Assembly (NCBI GenBank): GCA_021234155.1 | Contig: JAJEKV010000103.1 | Span: 3,534,001-3,598,000, forward strand | Reading direction: 5' to 3' | DNA: 64,000 nucleotides | Source: Isoetes taiwanensis | Lineage: Eukaryota; Streptophyta; Lycopodiopsida; Isoetales; Isoetaceae | Shown: one piece after another, positions 1-11,504 of the stretch | Numbering within the stretch: position 1 is the stretch's first letter | How the letters are laid out: each line of letters opens with the position of its first letter | Made by a program: the position numbers and the translations under genes | Notes under the pieces: model-generated | What the model saw: the letters and a program-made list of their open reading frames with translations, nothing else | What the model was told of the DNA's origin: nothing | The model's database searches: none

Positions 1-1
1 T

Positions 2-1837
2 GCTGATCAGCAGGCTCAGTTACACACCACCATTCAGGAATTGTTGGAGCAGAACAAGACAAAGGACACCCTCCTGGGTGACAAGTAGAAAGACATTGCT
101 AAGCTTGACACCTTGTATGCAGAGCTTTCTCAGACTTACCGCACTCAAGTTCATGATCTGACGGAGCGTGATGCTCGCCTCACCTCCTTAGAAGCTCAGC
201 TTTCCACGCTGACCCTTCAATTGACGTCTCTCCAAGCTCAGCTTATGGAGGCTCAGAAACAGAAAATTGTTGATGACGCCGAGATTGCCACGCTGCGCCT
301 CAATACTCCCGGGCAATCCTCTTCACAGGCCATGCTTCCTCCGAAACGGGTCCGTGATCAGTCACGTCTTCTGTTAGAAAAAGACAACCGGATCCGCGAT
401 CTTGAAAATCAGCTCCAGCAAGCTGTCCAATCTGTTGAAGAGGCCCAAACCAAACAGGAAGGCTACTTTAATCTTGGTATCCACACGTCAGTGGATTTTG
501 CTATTCCTTCCAGTTACCTGGATTATGTGGTTGCCCGACGCCACTACTTTCTTTTCAAGTGGTACGCCGCAGATGGTCAGGTTGATGTCCCCCTGCGCAG
601 TGAGGATTTCTTCAGGATCTGGCCGGACCTCTCAATAGCAGACAAAGGGTTGCTCTGTTCCCTTTTGGTCTTCGACCTCCTTCACTGTGAGGACCCTGAT
701 TTAATCACTTTTCGAGTTGTCCAGCCGATGGTGTACATCTTCCATGACTTCTATCTGGCTGATACCCAGGACAAATTTCGTGACGGGCCACATCAGAACT
801 TTCAGTGTGACTCACAGGTTCAATGGTTGCTCTTGGATAACAACTCCTATCTGGCAGATCATGATCGGACTCACGCCCTTCATCAGGAGTACATGCCAGA
901 GCTTGCTCATCATTTACCTCTCTGGCAAGCTGAAACGTTGGAACAGGTGCGAAAGAATCTTGGGCATCCTGAGGATCTTCCGTTTGCCCAAGTCTATGTG
1001 CAGCATTTGGCAGGCTATAATCAATTGCGTGCCATTCTGGATAGCAAGACAGTACCCACGAGATGGGATAGTCCTCCTGTCTATACTCAGCTCTCTACTT
1101 CTGAATGGGATAGATGGTGCAAAGCTCTTGATCCCGACCTTGTACGTGAATTCAGGGAGCAGGCTCAGCAGCCCACGCCCACGGGCATGGCTCCTTCTCC
1201 GTATGCTTCACTGGGTGCCCCTCCACGCCTCCGGTTTCTTACCTCTGACTGGCGTCTTCCCTTTTGGACGAAGGTCATGGATGGCCACGCTGGGTCGACC
1301 CCGCCTCAGATCTCGACGGATCTCCGGTGGGATCCCCGATTTGTCAGACGCTCAGATTGGGAGGATAATGCCACCTTGGACACCATTGAGAATTGGATCT
1401 ATATCGCTAATGAGCGTGGTTGGCAACGGCCTGCTGATGCTTTGCATGGTCTTGATACCTTCTTGCAGAATGCCGCCACCTCACGGAGACCCGCCGGTCT
1501 ACGTCAAAATTTGGTTTTACGTCTTTGCTCTCAAATGCATCCTGATCAGCTCTTTAAATCGGAAGCGTCCAATCTTTCCTTTTGCAATCCGAATACCCGG
1601 CGTCGGTGCCCGGTCTCAGGACCTGCCTTCTCATGGAGTGCGGTTTGTTCCTTGAGGCGCCCATCGCGCCTGGAAGACATGGTGCGCTCTCACTTCCTCA
1701 TTGATGCAGATCCTGCCCTTGGGCTCCACACTCCTGACGCTCTTCAAACACGGCAGGACCTCATTGCCCATTACCATAATGGCGCCCGTCCTCATTCCCG
1801 TGAGGATCACTTTGGCTACCGCTGGTTTTCGCCCTAG
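2..1837 (+). pseudogene. Coiled-coil retrotransposon ORF, open at left edge, one in-frame stop
   Basis: The reading frame is open from the first codon in the window to 1837 except for a TAG at 86-88. The codon context (D-K-stop-K-D) suggests a former CAG, that is a C-to-T change. The ATG at 113 is only the first methionine after that stop, giving 574 residues; the real start is probably left of the window. Roughly the first 110 residues after it are a Q/L/E-rich heptad-like coiled coil. The rest is W/D/P-rich and matches no domain I recognise. The last ~60 residues change character (R/P/S-rich), so the true end may be earlier, with a frameshift near 1600. Its place directly before the polypurine tract and LTR suggests a gag-like or accessory protein. 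I cannot name the family. Confidence 0.5.
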
Positions 1838-1885
1838 AAGCACTTCCTCCTTTTCTTGAGGCCGAAAGTGTCGTTTGGTGGGGAG

Positions 1886-2470
1886 TGTTAGTCACGTGCC
1901 TCCCGGTGCGGGACTATTTTGCATATCTGACGGACCAGGTCAAGGCCAGGATCCACAACCAGCGCTGGTCCGTCGTCAAAGGCTCGGCGAGAAGACCAAG
2001 CGGAACCCACGAGACAAAGACCACGCTGGCGTCAACAAGAGGCGCTTCGGACAAGTGAGGCTGCCCGTGAACCGCCCGTGTTAAGCGTCGGCGTGATTTC
2101 AGGCTTTTCAAGCACCACTGCATTCCTCAAAATCAGGCCTCCTTCGAGATCGGCACGAAATCGGTCGAGTGTCTATATTGGGCCAAAGGCCATTGTACTA
2201 TATATATGAGTAGAGCTAGCACATGAGTTTTAGATGAGTTTTGAGTCTTGTCTCACTTTCTCTCGGTTGCGAGAGCTCATGTATCATCATCATTGATATC
2301 AAGGAGGCTTATCATTGTTGTCTCATTGTTCTTTTGTTTTCTTTTCCCTTTCCTTGTTTTCTTGCAAATCCCGCGTGACATAGTCCCCGGATTCTCCTGT
2401 TAGATCCACGGGTCCTCACAGAGGGCTGTCTTACAGGAGTTCCCGAACCCAGACCCCAAACACTCCAACA
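1886..2470 (+). repeat. 3' LTR
   Basis: It begins TGTTAG immediately after a purine-rich tract (GGTGGGGAG) and ends CCAACA, the usual TG...CA LTR form with a short inverted terminus. A TATA-like run (CTATATATATGAG, about 2198-2210) sits about 310 bases in, where a retrotransposon promoter is expected. A T-rich stretch follows at 2325-2360. The length is about 585 bp. The 5' partner lies outside the window, so the boundaries rest on the termini and the polypurine tract alone. Confidence 0.65.
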
Positions 2471-2480
2471 CATAACTACC

Positions 2481-2921
2481 AACACATAACTATCATTAAC
2501 ATTAATTAATACAAACCATTGCATTCCACGCTTAAAAATAAAATTCCCCCTTAAACCCCCTTTGGTTTGGGTGCATATTCACACGGGGGGTTACTCCGGG
2601 CAACGAGAGCTGTCGGATGGGCATATTTGCCCTTTATTCCAAGATCTGGACCGTACATAGCGATCCTCATTTGTGGGGTATGCATGTACAAGTTTTTGTA
2701 TACTGTATATTAAGGCTTGCAAAATACTATAAGGTTTGAGAGGATGTACTTAATGGTGTTAATTTTGTACATGTATTGTAAATATAGTTTTGGGGCTCTC
2801 GCTGCCCTACGTAACCCCCCGTGTGAATATGCACCCAAACCAAAGGGGGTTTAAGGGGGATTTTAATTTAAATGTGTTAAATGCAATGGTTTGTATTAAT
2901 AATGTTAATGGTAGTTGTGTG
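2481..2921. repeat. Inverted-repeat element, copy 1 (foldback/MITE-like)
   Basis: The left arm (2481 to about 2630) and right arm (about 2790-2921) are reverse complements of each other over more than 100 bases. Each arm carries the GC-rich block CCCCCTTTGGTTTGGGTGCA and then a run of G. The ~160-bp centre is AT-rich and is shared with the copy at 12.75 kb. No ORF is present. The outer end continues into an A/T run. A non-autonomous inverted-repeat transposon is the simplest reading; no clear target duplication was found. Confidence 0.7.
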
Positions 2922-2935
2922 TTGATTGTTATATC

Positions 2936-4660
2936 AAAATTTTTTTTACAAAATACTTGCTAGGGTCTAATCTAGCAAATACTATACTTCAAGAACTAAA
3001 CCTAGTTAGAAATTGAGAATTTGTCTGTCCTGGTTTAAACCAGGCCCACGCCCTTCATCTGGCACACACATATGGTGAGGTATTACCCCTAGCATTGAGA
3101 GGTTGTCTGCCCTGGTAATATCCAGGCCCATATCTTAAAACTGGCCACTACTCAAGTCAAGCTTAGTTACTGTTCAATAAATGGTGTGCAAGGTAGGGAG
3201 TTGAACTATCAAACCAAAACCTTGTTGTCACCATCTAAAGACCAAAGTAAATATTATAAGGATAACAAGGATTCAACTTCAAACCACAATGGTGCCACAA
3301 ACAAGGAGGCTGAAGAATCAAACCCCAAAGTATATGTTCCGCATGTGGAGTTAGTACAATCTAGTTTATGAATATTCCGTAGCAAGAAGTCAAATTAAGT
3401 AAAGAGGTGATAAAACAAACACTGGACAAACAATCTCAAAGTGTTGTTAGATTAAGTAAGCACATATTCAGCTTTCATTCATAAGCAGCCTGAGTGGGTC
3501 CTCATACATCAGGGATATGTAATATAGTTAGTCATGAATGAACCAAGCTAAAACAGTAGCTTAAAGTAGCAAGTGCCTGTTTTTTAATGACAAAGGTCAA
3601 TTCAGTGGAATGAGCCGAAACATGAGATTGTGTAACGTGACCTTACAAGGATATACCAACCAGAACTTATTCAGATCCAGACCTTGTTTTAAAAATGTTT
3701 TTCGCTTTTTAAATTTTGATACAAATCAAAGTTCCAGTAGATATAGACAGATATCTAAATGGTCCAGCCAAGATTTAGATAAAAAGCCGTGTAGAGAAGC
3801 CTGTACCAGTGTAATTTTAGAGTACTCACCATATCAAAAACAGACTACAACATTAGGCAGTGTAAAGAGATTAAAGTTAACAGCATAATAGAGTATAAAG
3901 TTTCGAGGTGCAGATTATCTGTTCTGCCCGATATTTCAGCAAAATTCCACCATTTTGTAAAGCCCCAAAAACATCAAAGGTGGGTTTGTTGTGTTACCTG
4001 CAGCCAAACCAGTCATACGTTAGCCTACAAGAGGGTAATCATGAAGCAGCTAGCAGGTAAGCGAAAACAAACCATGTTTTTATCCTTTTCCTTAGAGTTA
4101 GAGCAATATAACAGTAAAAAGTATCATAATAGGTCTAATCCTCTTATCAACCACAATATAGGCATCAAATGGAAGTGGGACCAAAAACAATAAAGATATG
4201 TGGTTTAAGAACCAACCTGGAAGCATAATGGCATAAAAAAAGCTACACATAATACATATTCTTAAACCAAGGTGTTGTATAGTAAGCAAATTCAGATATA
4301 AGATGCCACAGGATTTGCTAAAACCTCCAGCCGTAGTAATAGTTATAATCCAGTCAAATTAAATACTGACATATCTGAATAGGCCATTAATCATGGTGTT
4401 TATGAGCAAAAGGACGATGTAAAGGCATAACAAAGGATGTCTGTATCAAATCCGGAGTTTTCTGTTATCAAACTTACCTTATACTATCATAATAATTGAT
4501 ATTTTCTTAAAATACCAGCAAGGAGATGAAAATCTTTAGCCTAGTTAGAAGAAATCAGAACTGTTTCTTCAATATACAGTCAAAAACCATACTAGATTTA
4601 CTGTGTCCAAAGCATTATAAGGGCGGCTCCGAACTAAGAAACAAGCAAAAATAGGTGAAG
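2936..4660. other. AT-rich region without a recognisable gene
   Basis: A short near-repeat lies at about 3025-3060 and 3100-3135 (the phrase CTG..CTGGT..CCAGGCCCA occurs twice). Otherwise there are only short spurious ORFs. It may be intron or 3' flank of the minus-strand exon at 4667-4799, but no further exon could be joined. Confidence 0.4.
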
Positions 4661-4666
4661 AGTGAC

Positions 4667-4799
4667 CTCATTTTGATCGCCATCCAAGTTAGTCGTAGCA
4701 TCAGAACATGCATTTATGTCAGACAAAGCTGGATTGTTGTAAACCGGCTCAGCCGTCCCCAAGTTAGAACCATGCAAAGCAGCATTTCGTATCAAACAC
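4667..4799 (-). CDS. Exon-like coding fragment, unidentified
   Basis: On the minus strand a 133-nt open stretch is bounded by a plausible acceptor (TTGAAAG at its 5' side) and a GT donor (ATGAG then GTCACT). The translation is balanced and hydrophilic, with G-S-N-L-G-T-A-E-P near its start and D-G-D-Q-N-E at its end. It is not one I recognise. GC-rich DNA at 5210-5400 could be the 5' region of the same minus-strand gene, but no start codon leading into this frame was found. It could be one more captured gene fragment like those at 14.6, 33 and 56 kb. Confidence 0.35.
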
Positions 4800-4829
4800 C
4801 TTTCAACCATCATTCAATTAAATTGGGAT

Positions 4830-5742
4830 TATGTTTATTCCAAAATCGCGCCATATAAGCATTTTATTGACCATTATATTGAATTAACCACACTTTTGCA
4901 CTGTGTTCATTTTCGGGCTAGGAAGATGCATTTTATGTTGAAATGCAAAGGCATTCAAATATTCGATGCAAATGACCCATATTATGACAGAATGTTGGCA
5001 ATAGAAAAAACAAGAAATTACTTATTAATTCGCACATTCACGGACGACAACGAAATCTAAACATTGAAATTGTAATGCTTTACGAATAAATAACAGCAAG
5101 CAAGTTGCTACAAAACAGAGTTTTTTCATGGTTCAAATCGCGTGGCGCTGATTTGTTTGGCATAAATAACGCATTGTAATAGAACATAAACTTAAAAACT
5201 AATCCGATTCATCGCCGCCGTCCGCCGCAGCGGTCCCGAGATCCCGTCGATCATGAACAAACCATGCTCTGGATTCCATATAAGATGGATTACAACATCA
5301 AAGGGATTAGGATAGAAGCGGGACGGGATTCATAGCAACGACATCAAGCCGTCTCAAGTTCTATTTCTATTTCGCGGCACCGCAGAGGTCCGCATGGTTC
5401 ATCGTCGCGAGGTAATAAAATGTGCCATAATAACAAGTGTATATGGAGACCAAGCCGATGGTTTGCCAATTTCATGCATGCCTATTTATACACACCTAAA
5501 TTATTGACAGTATATACATACAAATTATTGCAAGTATAGCAAACCATACACATAATATAAAAAACAATACGTACACAGAACCAATAATGCTGATATAAGA
5601 ACACAATATAAATTCTAAACCTTTCGTGTAAAGTATATTTCATATTCAAAACTTTTTGGAAAGTGTATTTCAGTATACATATATATAAAAAAGTTCTCTT
5701 TCTAGAACGATTTTCTCAAGGTCCTGTCAATTTCCCGTCCGA
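4830..5742. other. Non-coding stretch with GC-rich island
   Basis: Mostly AT-rich DNA. There is a GC-rich patch at 5210-5250 and 5370-5415 that looks like a plant gene 5' region in either direction; on the plus strand it ends in GCGAG followed by GTAATA, a possible donor. One member of the palindrome family (AAATCGCGTGGCGCTGATTT) is at about 5134-5153, with a half-site near 4845. No ORF of note. Confidence 0.4.
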
Positions 5743-6311
5743 TCAAGTTGGGTATATTGTTTGTATCTCTTCGACCGTTTTTCCTGAAGCTATTTCATGC
5801 AAGACACTAACAAAACGAAGCAGGAAGTCATCTTTGTCAAAATCTTGAGGATGATAGGGCGGCGGATTCAATGCCTGTGACTGATTGAAGCAACACTTTA
5901 AAGCGTCATCATCCACAATGATCATGCCTTCCTTATCCTCAACACCTAGAGCATCCATCATGTTGCGCAAGCATTTCACAAATATCTTTTTACCTGTCGG
6001 TTCTTTAGGGTTTGTGAATGAAGCACATTTGCTTTGATCCCAGATGGACGCCCAGTCTCTATTTAGCTCAGGCACTACTTTCAAAACATCCTGTATATTT
6101 CTATGCTCCATAGATGACCAAATTGCACAACGAAACATACTGAAGGCCTGGTCCAACATCTCCTTCAGATAAGGGCGCGGGTAAACATATTTGGTACGTG
6201 TCTCAAATGGTTGTTGCGCATACCATGACTTTTCGAACGTTGCTTTAGGTAACGTTCTACATAGCACACCATTCAAATCAAAGACCAGTACTTTTGGGGA
6301 CCAAATCATTT
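5743..6311 (-). CDS. FCP1-homology (NIF-type) HAD-like domain, terminal exon
   Basis: The exon starts at a strong acceptor (CTCCTTACAG) and runs open to a stop at 5743. It carries the FCP1/NIF landmarks in order: the motif I region VLVFDLNGVL, then YPRPYLKEML, then IWSSMEHRNI for motif II, and IIVDDDALKC for the acidic late motif. Canonical FCP1 phosphatases have DxDxT/V in motif I. Here the second aspartate is replaced (D-L-N-G), as in the DLNG subgroup of plant NIF-type proteins, so phosphatase activity is doubtful. The exon has no internal stop or frameshift, unlike the upstream coding pieces. It is the best-preserved part of the locus. Confidence 0.75.
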
Positions 6312-6511
6312 CTGTAAGGAGAACAATAACGTATGAGACAAAAGAAATGGTAAGCGAAAACGCGCCAGGCGCGGTTTCATGAATGATGCATGTCAACATA
6401 ATTTAAAAATATGATCTCCTAGGAAAGTCTAAATCGCGCCTGGCGCGATTTCTATATGCTTGCAGTTTGTAAAATGCATGGATATCAAAAAAAGGAATAT
6501 TGTTACGATAC

Positions 6512-7395
6512 CTTTCTTCTTCTTCTTCATTCCCCGTTGTGACTTCTTCCGTTGCATCCTTATTCTGAGTTGTCTCCGGTCTGATAGAAGCACCAACCAC
6601 ATCAGTTGAGATCTGTACAGTGGGAACTATGCTTGATAGTTCATTTACGCTAACCTGGCTAGTGTTTTCAGATTTGGAGTCTGCTTCATCCTCATTATTG
6701 TTATTATCATCATCCTGCTTATCTTCAACCTGTTCTAAATTTTTAGGGTCAAGGATGTTCACAGGCATGTCGATAGGTATTTGGTAATCTGGCTGATCTT
6801 CAGTTTCATCCATGATGTTGCGGCCAACGAATAGCTTTCTCAATCCTTCCCATTCCTTAAGCAAATCTGCAGGTATTTCGGTCTTAGAGGTAGAAGCTTT
6901 GCTTTTTGCACTGCCGATTGGTCCCCTAGTTGCTTCCTCTAGTACTTTCTCAAAGAAGAGGTCCAAGAAATTTTTGGCTCGATCATCTGAGACGGACTTT
7001 CGACATTTCCTTGCTAACTTCAAAGCTTCTCTACCGATGTAACCTCCAACGTGAAGTTCGGCCAAGTTGTTCCCAACCGGACAAAATGCTTCAATGAGAT
7101 CTTTGGGGAAAGGTCCATAGAGAACCCGGTTCTTGTTTAGCTTACCCTTATGTGATGTTAGGAGCTCATACTTAATGTGGCCCACAAGAATTGGGTCGTC
7201 CTCGTTTTCATCCTCTTCTTCCTCATCTTCCTCTAACTCTTCCACGACCTTGACACCCTTCCCCTTGTCTTCTTGCTCCAGATAGAAGACGTTTCAGATA
7301 TCGTTCATCTAACCGATAGCTTTGCCATGCTAGTTTGTCTCCATCTGGTTTTCCCTTGAGCCTTTCATATTCCTTATCATCCATCATGGCTATCA
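6512..7395 (-). CDS. Acidic, low-complexity coding piece, unidentified
   Basis: Two overlapping minus-strand frames belong together. One begins with M-D-D-K-E-Y-E-R-L-K-G (about 7395-7255) and continues after a one-base shift into a long Glu/Asp-rich stretch, then G-H-I-K-Y-E-L-L-T-S and a charged C-terminal part with N/D/E runs. It ends at a GT donor at 6512 (GAAAG then GTATCG). The predicted phase into the FCP1 exon does not fit perfectly, so the junction is uncertain. No domain was recognised. It probably encodes a nuclear or cytosolic linker region of the FCP1-like protein. Confidence 0.4.
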
Positions 7396-8081
7396 TAATT
7401 ATAACCACATGAAAAATTTTACTTTTCGTGGCTTTGAAGTCATTGTCCCCTGTTTTTCATCTATGAGGATCGCTGTCGTATGACTTTTCACGCATTCTAA
7501 GTCATTTGCGGCAGGTTAGAGCATATGCATAGGACATGTCGGAGGGACATATAGTGACAATTGTGTAGTTCATCTCCGTGGGTGAAACCATTGCATATGT
7601 TGAAGAACGATTATAGTCATCAAGCGACCATCCGGTGCCTCGCTATCAAGGACGAAGAGTGTGATATCATGGGGACCAGCACCCACTTCGGCAAGGCACA
7701 CTTGAAACCCGATTGACACTTGATAAAGAAAGTGGACTCGTCTCGAGTCCGCTTCACCATCGCGACTTTTCGTTTCAAGTCGGATGCAACTTTTAGTGTG
7801 AAGCCCCATCGATCTTTGCAGCGTTCTTCAACCTGGCCGCTTGACAAAGTCCTTGGACCAAAATACATACTTCTTAAGGTTAAATGCGTTAGAGGCGTTA
7901 TACTTTTGCATGAGTCCTAACTCCGACAAGCGACCACTCGATGTAAGCCTTTGTAATTCCTCACCAACTTGCCTTCTTGAGCACTCTAATATTCTTCACT
8001 CGTCGGGGCATCTTCAAATGATTCAGAGCCTTTTGTCAGGAGGTTTTCTTGTAAAGAATTTCCTTTCTCGATTAACACGTC

Positions 8082-8493
8082 TTAAGCGACAGCTGACTCT
8101 TGATCGCCCAATCCTCGAGCCTTCCTCATCTCATTTATATGTATATTAAAAATTGATGTGTCAACAGGAGGAAATCTTCCTTGTGAATCTGGCAACTTCT
8201 TCTCGACGTAGGCATCCCAGAATTCATTCCATTTCTCCCATACTGGATCTGAAGCAAATACTATCTTGCAGGCATCCTTGGGCACAGTTGGTTCCTCAGA
8301 AGCATCACCCTTTTCATCCCCTTTTTTTTTCTTTGACCTGGTGCTCTTGGTTTTGTCCTGTATTATCGTCTGACTAAGTGTCCTCTCCAGCAACTTGAAT
8401 TCAGCGCTTTTAGACTGGCCCTGTCTGGTTGGCATTGGCTTCCCATATTCAATCCACTGGTTCCGAGCATGCCGAAGTTGCCCTATATAGGGA
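8082..8493 (-). CDS. Coding exon of the same locus, unidentified
   Basis: It starts at a clear acceptor (CTACTTGCAG) and is open for about 135 codons to a stop at 8082. It has a Lys/Arg-rich, NLS-like stretch (TRSKKKKGDEKGD) and a W-rich segment (D-P-V-W-E-K-W-N-E-F-W-D). Below it, more coding-like segments in shifting frames (about 7960-7575; for example F-V-L-D-S-E-A-P-D-G-R-L) suggest the gene continues but is frame-broken. Function unknown. Confidence 0.4.
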
Positions 8494-8935
8494 CTGCAAG
8501 TAGTGACCTTGTTAGCTTCATAATCGTGAATGAAATAAATCCTTCTAGTTTAAAATCGCGCCTGGCGCGATTTCATATCAGAAAGCAAAGCGCCCCAGGC
8601 GCGATTTGCCTACTGTAAAGAGAAAACGCGTCACACGAAAATTGCCTAGCCTGAAACGGCTTGGCTATTAGACGGATAGCCTTTTCTCCTGAGGGTAGAC
8701 AAATTCCGCGTGGGGCGTGTAACATTCTAATATGAAATCGCCACAGGCGATTTTATTTTGTTTGACGAGAAACGACTATCAATCCAAGAGGGCGTTTTTT
8801 CTTTCTGATAGGCAAATCGGCGGGCGCGATTTGCTTTAATATGAAATCGCTACCGGGCGCGATTTGCAAATACTTAAAACGAAACCTAAAGGAGGAAAAA
8901 TTACATTTTGTATAAGAATGTTTTTCCCATGTCAT

Positions 8936-10029
8936 TCAGAGAGGCGCTTTATTTTCGCTAGCTTCGGCGGGGTGTGGTTGAGCCGCCAGAACCGGCAGAT
9001 TTCGATAGAATACAACTTATAGAATAACCGATGCCCGGTATGTCGTGCCTTTCTTGATCGAACCTTCGGGCCTCTATTGAATGCCGGGCCATCTATTATC
9101 ATGAAATGTATGTCAGGATTCTCGATGAAGTCCTCCAGCTTGCTCCACATGATTACCTTCCTCGTTCTGGTATCGTACGACACTACATCTGCAGGCATTG
9201 GCACTTGCCCTGGATTTTCGATCATGCTGTTCACTATCTCCAAGGAGTGCTGCTTGTCATACCTTCTGCTGATGTAAATGGCTTTAGTGGACCTGAAAAG
9301 CCTATCCACGATGGATTTGGATGGGTGAAGCTCAGGCCCAGTGGATACTTGTCAGCATATTTTTGAGCTTGCTCATCGCCTCTAACTGCCTGGCCTTGTC
9401 ATCGTCACTTGTAAGGCCTGCTGTCGCTTCTGTGGTTTCCCTGCCTTTAGAACTAGCTTCTTCCTTATCCTTCACTGCCTGTAAGTAGACACTGCCCGAG
9501 GGCCTCGTGCTAATGGCTCGTCGAACAGCTGTAAGCCCCTCGCATATTCTTGTAGGAGTCAATGGCTCGCCAACTGTCCAGCCAAATTTGAAGAGGTTAT
9601 CGGCCATGTCGTCTGATCTTAATGCAGTCTCTTTAAAAGAGCTAGCACTGCATCGATTGATCTTCTTTAGGCTCTTCTTATGTTTTTGGCCCACTTCAAC
9701 TAGCACAGAACAGAAAGAATCGTCCTGTACTTCGCATGTAATAAGAATTCCCTGCTTCTTCATTTGATCAGTCTCTCTTGCCCTTGACATGAAGATGAGG
9801 TCTGTCTTCCCACCAGTTTTGAATATCTCCACATACCATTCTGACCCCTCTATAAGATCTTCTTCTGGACATGGAGGTTCCACCTGAGCCTTTATTATTC
9901 CAGATGTATCTTCTAACGTCAATACATGCTGCAGGTCTGTAACAGTGACATCTTCATCTGTCCTTTGCTTTTTCTGGGCTGTAGAGGTCTCGCCTTGCTT
10001 GTTTCTCCTTTTGATTGGCTTTTGTGATC
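8936..10029 (-). CDS. Large coding exon of the FCP1-like locus, unidentified, one frameshift
   Basis: It begins at an acceptor (AATTTCACAG) that joins in phase to the exon at 10675-10555. The N-terminal part is basic (K-R-R-N-K-Q-G, then Q-K-K-Q-R-T). A W-Y-V-E-I-F segment and a C-E-V-Q-D-D-S-F-C segment follow. Near 9350 the frame must shift by one base for the protein to go on into V-D-R-L-F-R-S-T-K-A and then F-M-I-I-D-G-P-A-F-N-R-G. It ends at a stop at 8936 unless a donor lies just before. I do not recognise the family. Confidence 0.45.
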
Positions 10030-10554
10030 CTGTGAAATTACAGCACATGGGTTAATTTTTTCATGCTAAAATATATGCTAAGTCGAAACATATGCAACAA
10101 AAACGCGCTTGGCGCGACTTGAAAAGAATAAAGAGCAAGTTCATTTACTTAATTGGAGCTAACAAAAACGCGCTTGGCGCGATTTGAAAAGAATACAGAG
10201 CAGGTTCATTTACTAAAAATGTTCAGGACATAACTAACTATAAAAAATAAAACTTAAATTGTCGAATCTACATCTCAAGATATAGAAACTAATGTAATGC
10301 CTTATTCAACTGCGGCTTTGACACAAATAACTATAAACACCACAACTTACAGAGTTGAATCTTCATCAGAGGACACAACAAACTATAAAAAACACAACTA
10401 CCTACTTAATACTGTTTAGCCACACATTAAGCATACATTTTTGGGACACATGCTACTTATCGGAGAATTACTCTATTATTACAGAAAAACATCCTAAAAA
10501 CCTAACAAAAAAGGGACACAGAAATCAATTACAGAACAAGAACAGATCAACTAC

Positions 10555-10675
10555 CTGAGGCGCTTGTTGGATTTGTGCTTTCTGCTTGTTCAAAGACCTC
10601 CCGTGCTTGGGATTTGTGCTTTGAGCCGCCCACCTCTACCAGCCGTTCGGCGTGGCGGATCCTCTAGGACGCCAT
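10555..10675 (-). CDS. Putative first exon with a stop at codon 4
   Basis: An ATG in typical plant start context (TTCTATGGCGTCC) is followed directly by TAG at 10664-10666. The same frame then stays open (R-I-R-H-A-E-R-L-V-E-V) to a donor (CTCAG then GTAGTT) whose phase fits the acceptor at 10029. The stop is therefore a nonsense change, a sequencing error, or a sign that translation starts elsewhere. Confidence 0.4.
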
Positions 10676-10959
10676 AGAACCGCAAGTGCGGATAATATGA
10701 GACGGGGTTTTGGTTTAAACTTATATGTATCGTTCATAATCTAGGTCGTCCGATTTACAACCAGAATTCAAATTCGGCGTCCTTTTAAATTTATACCGCC
10801 TTAATTAACCGCTCGCCCCGCTCATTTACAAATTTAAATTGTGTTTTTTCTTTTTAGTGCAATTTCAAGATAACAATTAATTATTAATTTCAAGAAACGC
10901 ATATGTGGCAATCTACTACCACCTAATCGCCACCTACTATCGGGCGCCCAAGATCATTC

Positions 10960-11100
10960 CTACTATCGAGGCCCAAGAACAATCGACTATCGAGCGCCCA
11001 AGATCCGATTCGATCGATCAAGATTCGTTCAATCCCATTCGATCGATCGAGCCGCCTTCAATCCATTCGATCGAGCCGCCTTCAATTCCCATTCGATGTC
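10960..11100 (+). repeat. Short direct repeats rich in ATTCGATCGA
   Basis: The phrase CCATTCGATCGAGCCGCCTT is repeated with small changes between about 11035 and 11090, and related CTATCGAGGCCCAAG units lie upstream. This may be a 5' untranslated region of the plus-strand fragment at 11340, because an ATG followed by GTGAGT occurs at 11111. No protein can be assigned. Confidence 0.4.
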
Positions 11101-11339
11101 TCATTGAACTATGGTGAGTGTGATTCCATTCCAAATGCATTCTCTTGTTCTCTATTTTTCGGCCCTCTATTTTTACAATGCATTACGGTTCTTTATCGAT
11201 TAATGGGAGAAGAATGCTATCTTTTAACAAACAAACTTGAAGCGCCCGAGTAGGATTGTGTAAAATCAAGATCTGAATCCAAGTTCTATGTGTCATGGTG
11301 TTCCTCTTGGAAACAGCCAGTAAGATTTCTATTATAAAC

Positions 11340-11444
11340 TGCAATTATGAAGATGAGGCTCTTCCAAGAAGACATCCCGGTGGCGATACAGTTGGTGAAA
11401 GCGTGGGCACATTTGTAGCATGGCCAAAAGAACGTCTGAAAAAG
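11340..11444 (+). CDS. Fragment resembling the DUF8039-type domain of plant transposon proteins
   Basis: An open stretch ends in V-G-E-S-V-G-T-F-V-A-W-P-K-E-R-L-K-K followed by a GT donor at 11445. The 'fVAWPk' ending after a Gly-rich stretch is typical of the DUF8039-like segment in plant transposon ORFs. The DUF7869-like element at 28.4 kb carries a comparable T-I-V-A-W-P-R-D-K. It is short and isolated. Confidence 0.35.
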
Positions 11445-11504
11445 GTATGTATATTTGGATATTCAAAAAAAAAAAAATGAATATATCATAACATCTGCGA
11501 GATG

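Larger units (their letters stand above)
1..2470 (+). mobile_element. 3' part of an LTR retrotransposon
   Basis: The window opens inside an element that ends with a purine-rich tract (about 1871-1885) followed at once by an LTR that begins TGTTAG and ends CCAACA. One long ORF fills the DNA before the tract and no reverse transcriptase, integrase or RNase H motif is seen in it. Either pol lies to the left of the window, or this is a non-autonomous element carrying only a structural-type ORF. The target-site duplication cannot be checked because the 5' end is outside. An inverted-repeat element follows within about 10 bases of the LTR end. Confidence 0.7.
5743..10675 (-). pseudogene. Decayed multi-exon gene ending in an FCP1/NIF-type HAD-like domain
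   Basis: Minus-strand coding pieces run almost continuously from 10675 to 5743. They are a first exon (10675-10555), a large piece (10029-8936), a piece starting at an acceptor (8493-8082), shorter pieces (about 7960-7575), an acidic piece (7395-6512) and the FCP1-like last exon (6311-5743). Splice signals are good at the 10555 donor, 10029 acceptor, 8493 acceptor, 6512 donor and 6311 acceptor. It is broken by an in-frame TAG at codon 4 of the first exon (10664-10666), a one-base shift near 9350, at least two shifts between 7890 and 7650, and one near 7255. The stop at 8936 may mean two adjacent genes. The middle parts match no family I know. Some breaks could be assembly indels. Confidence 0.5.
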
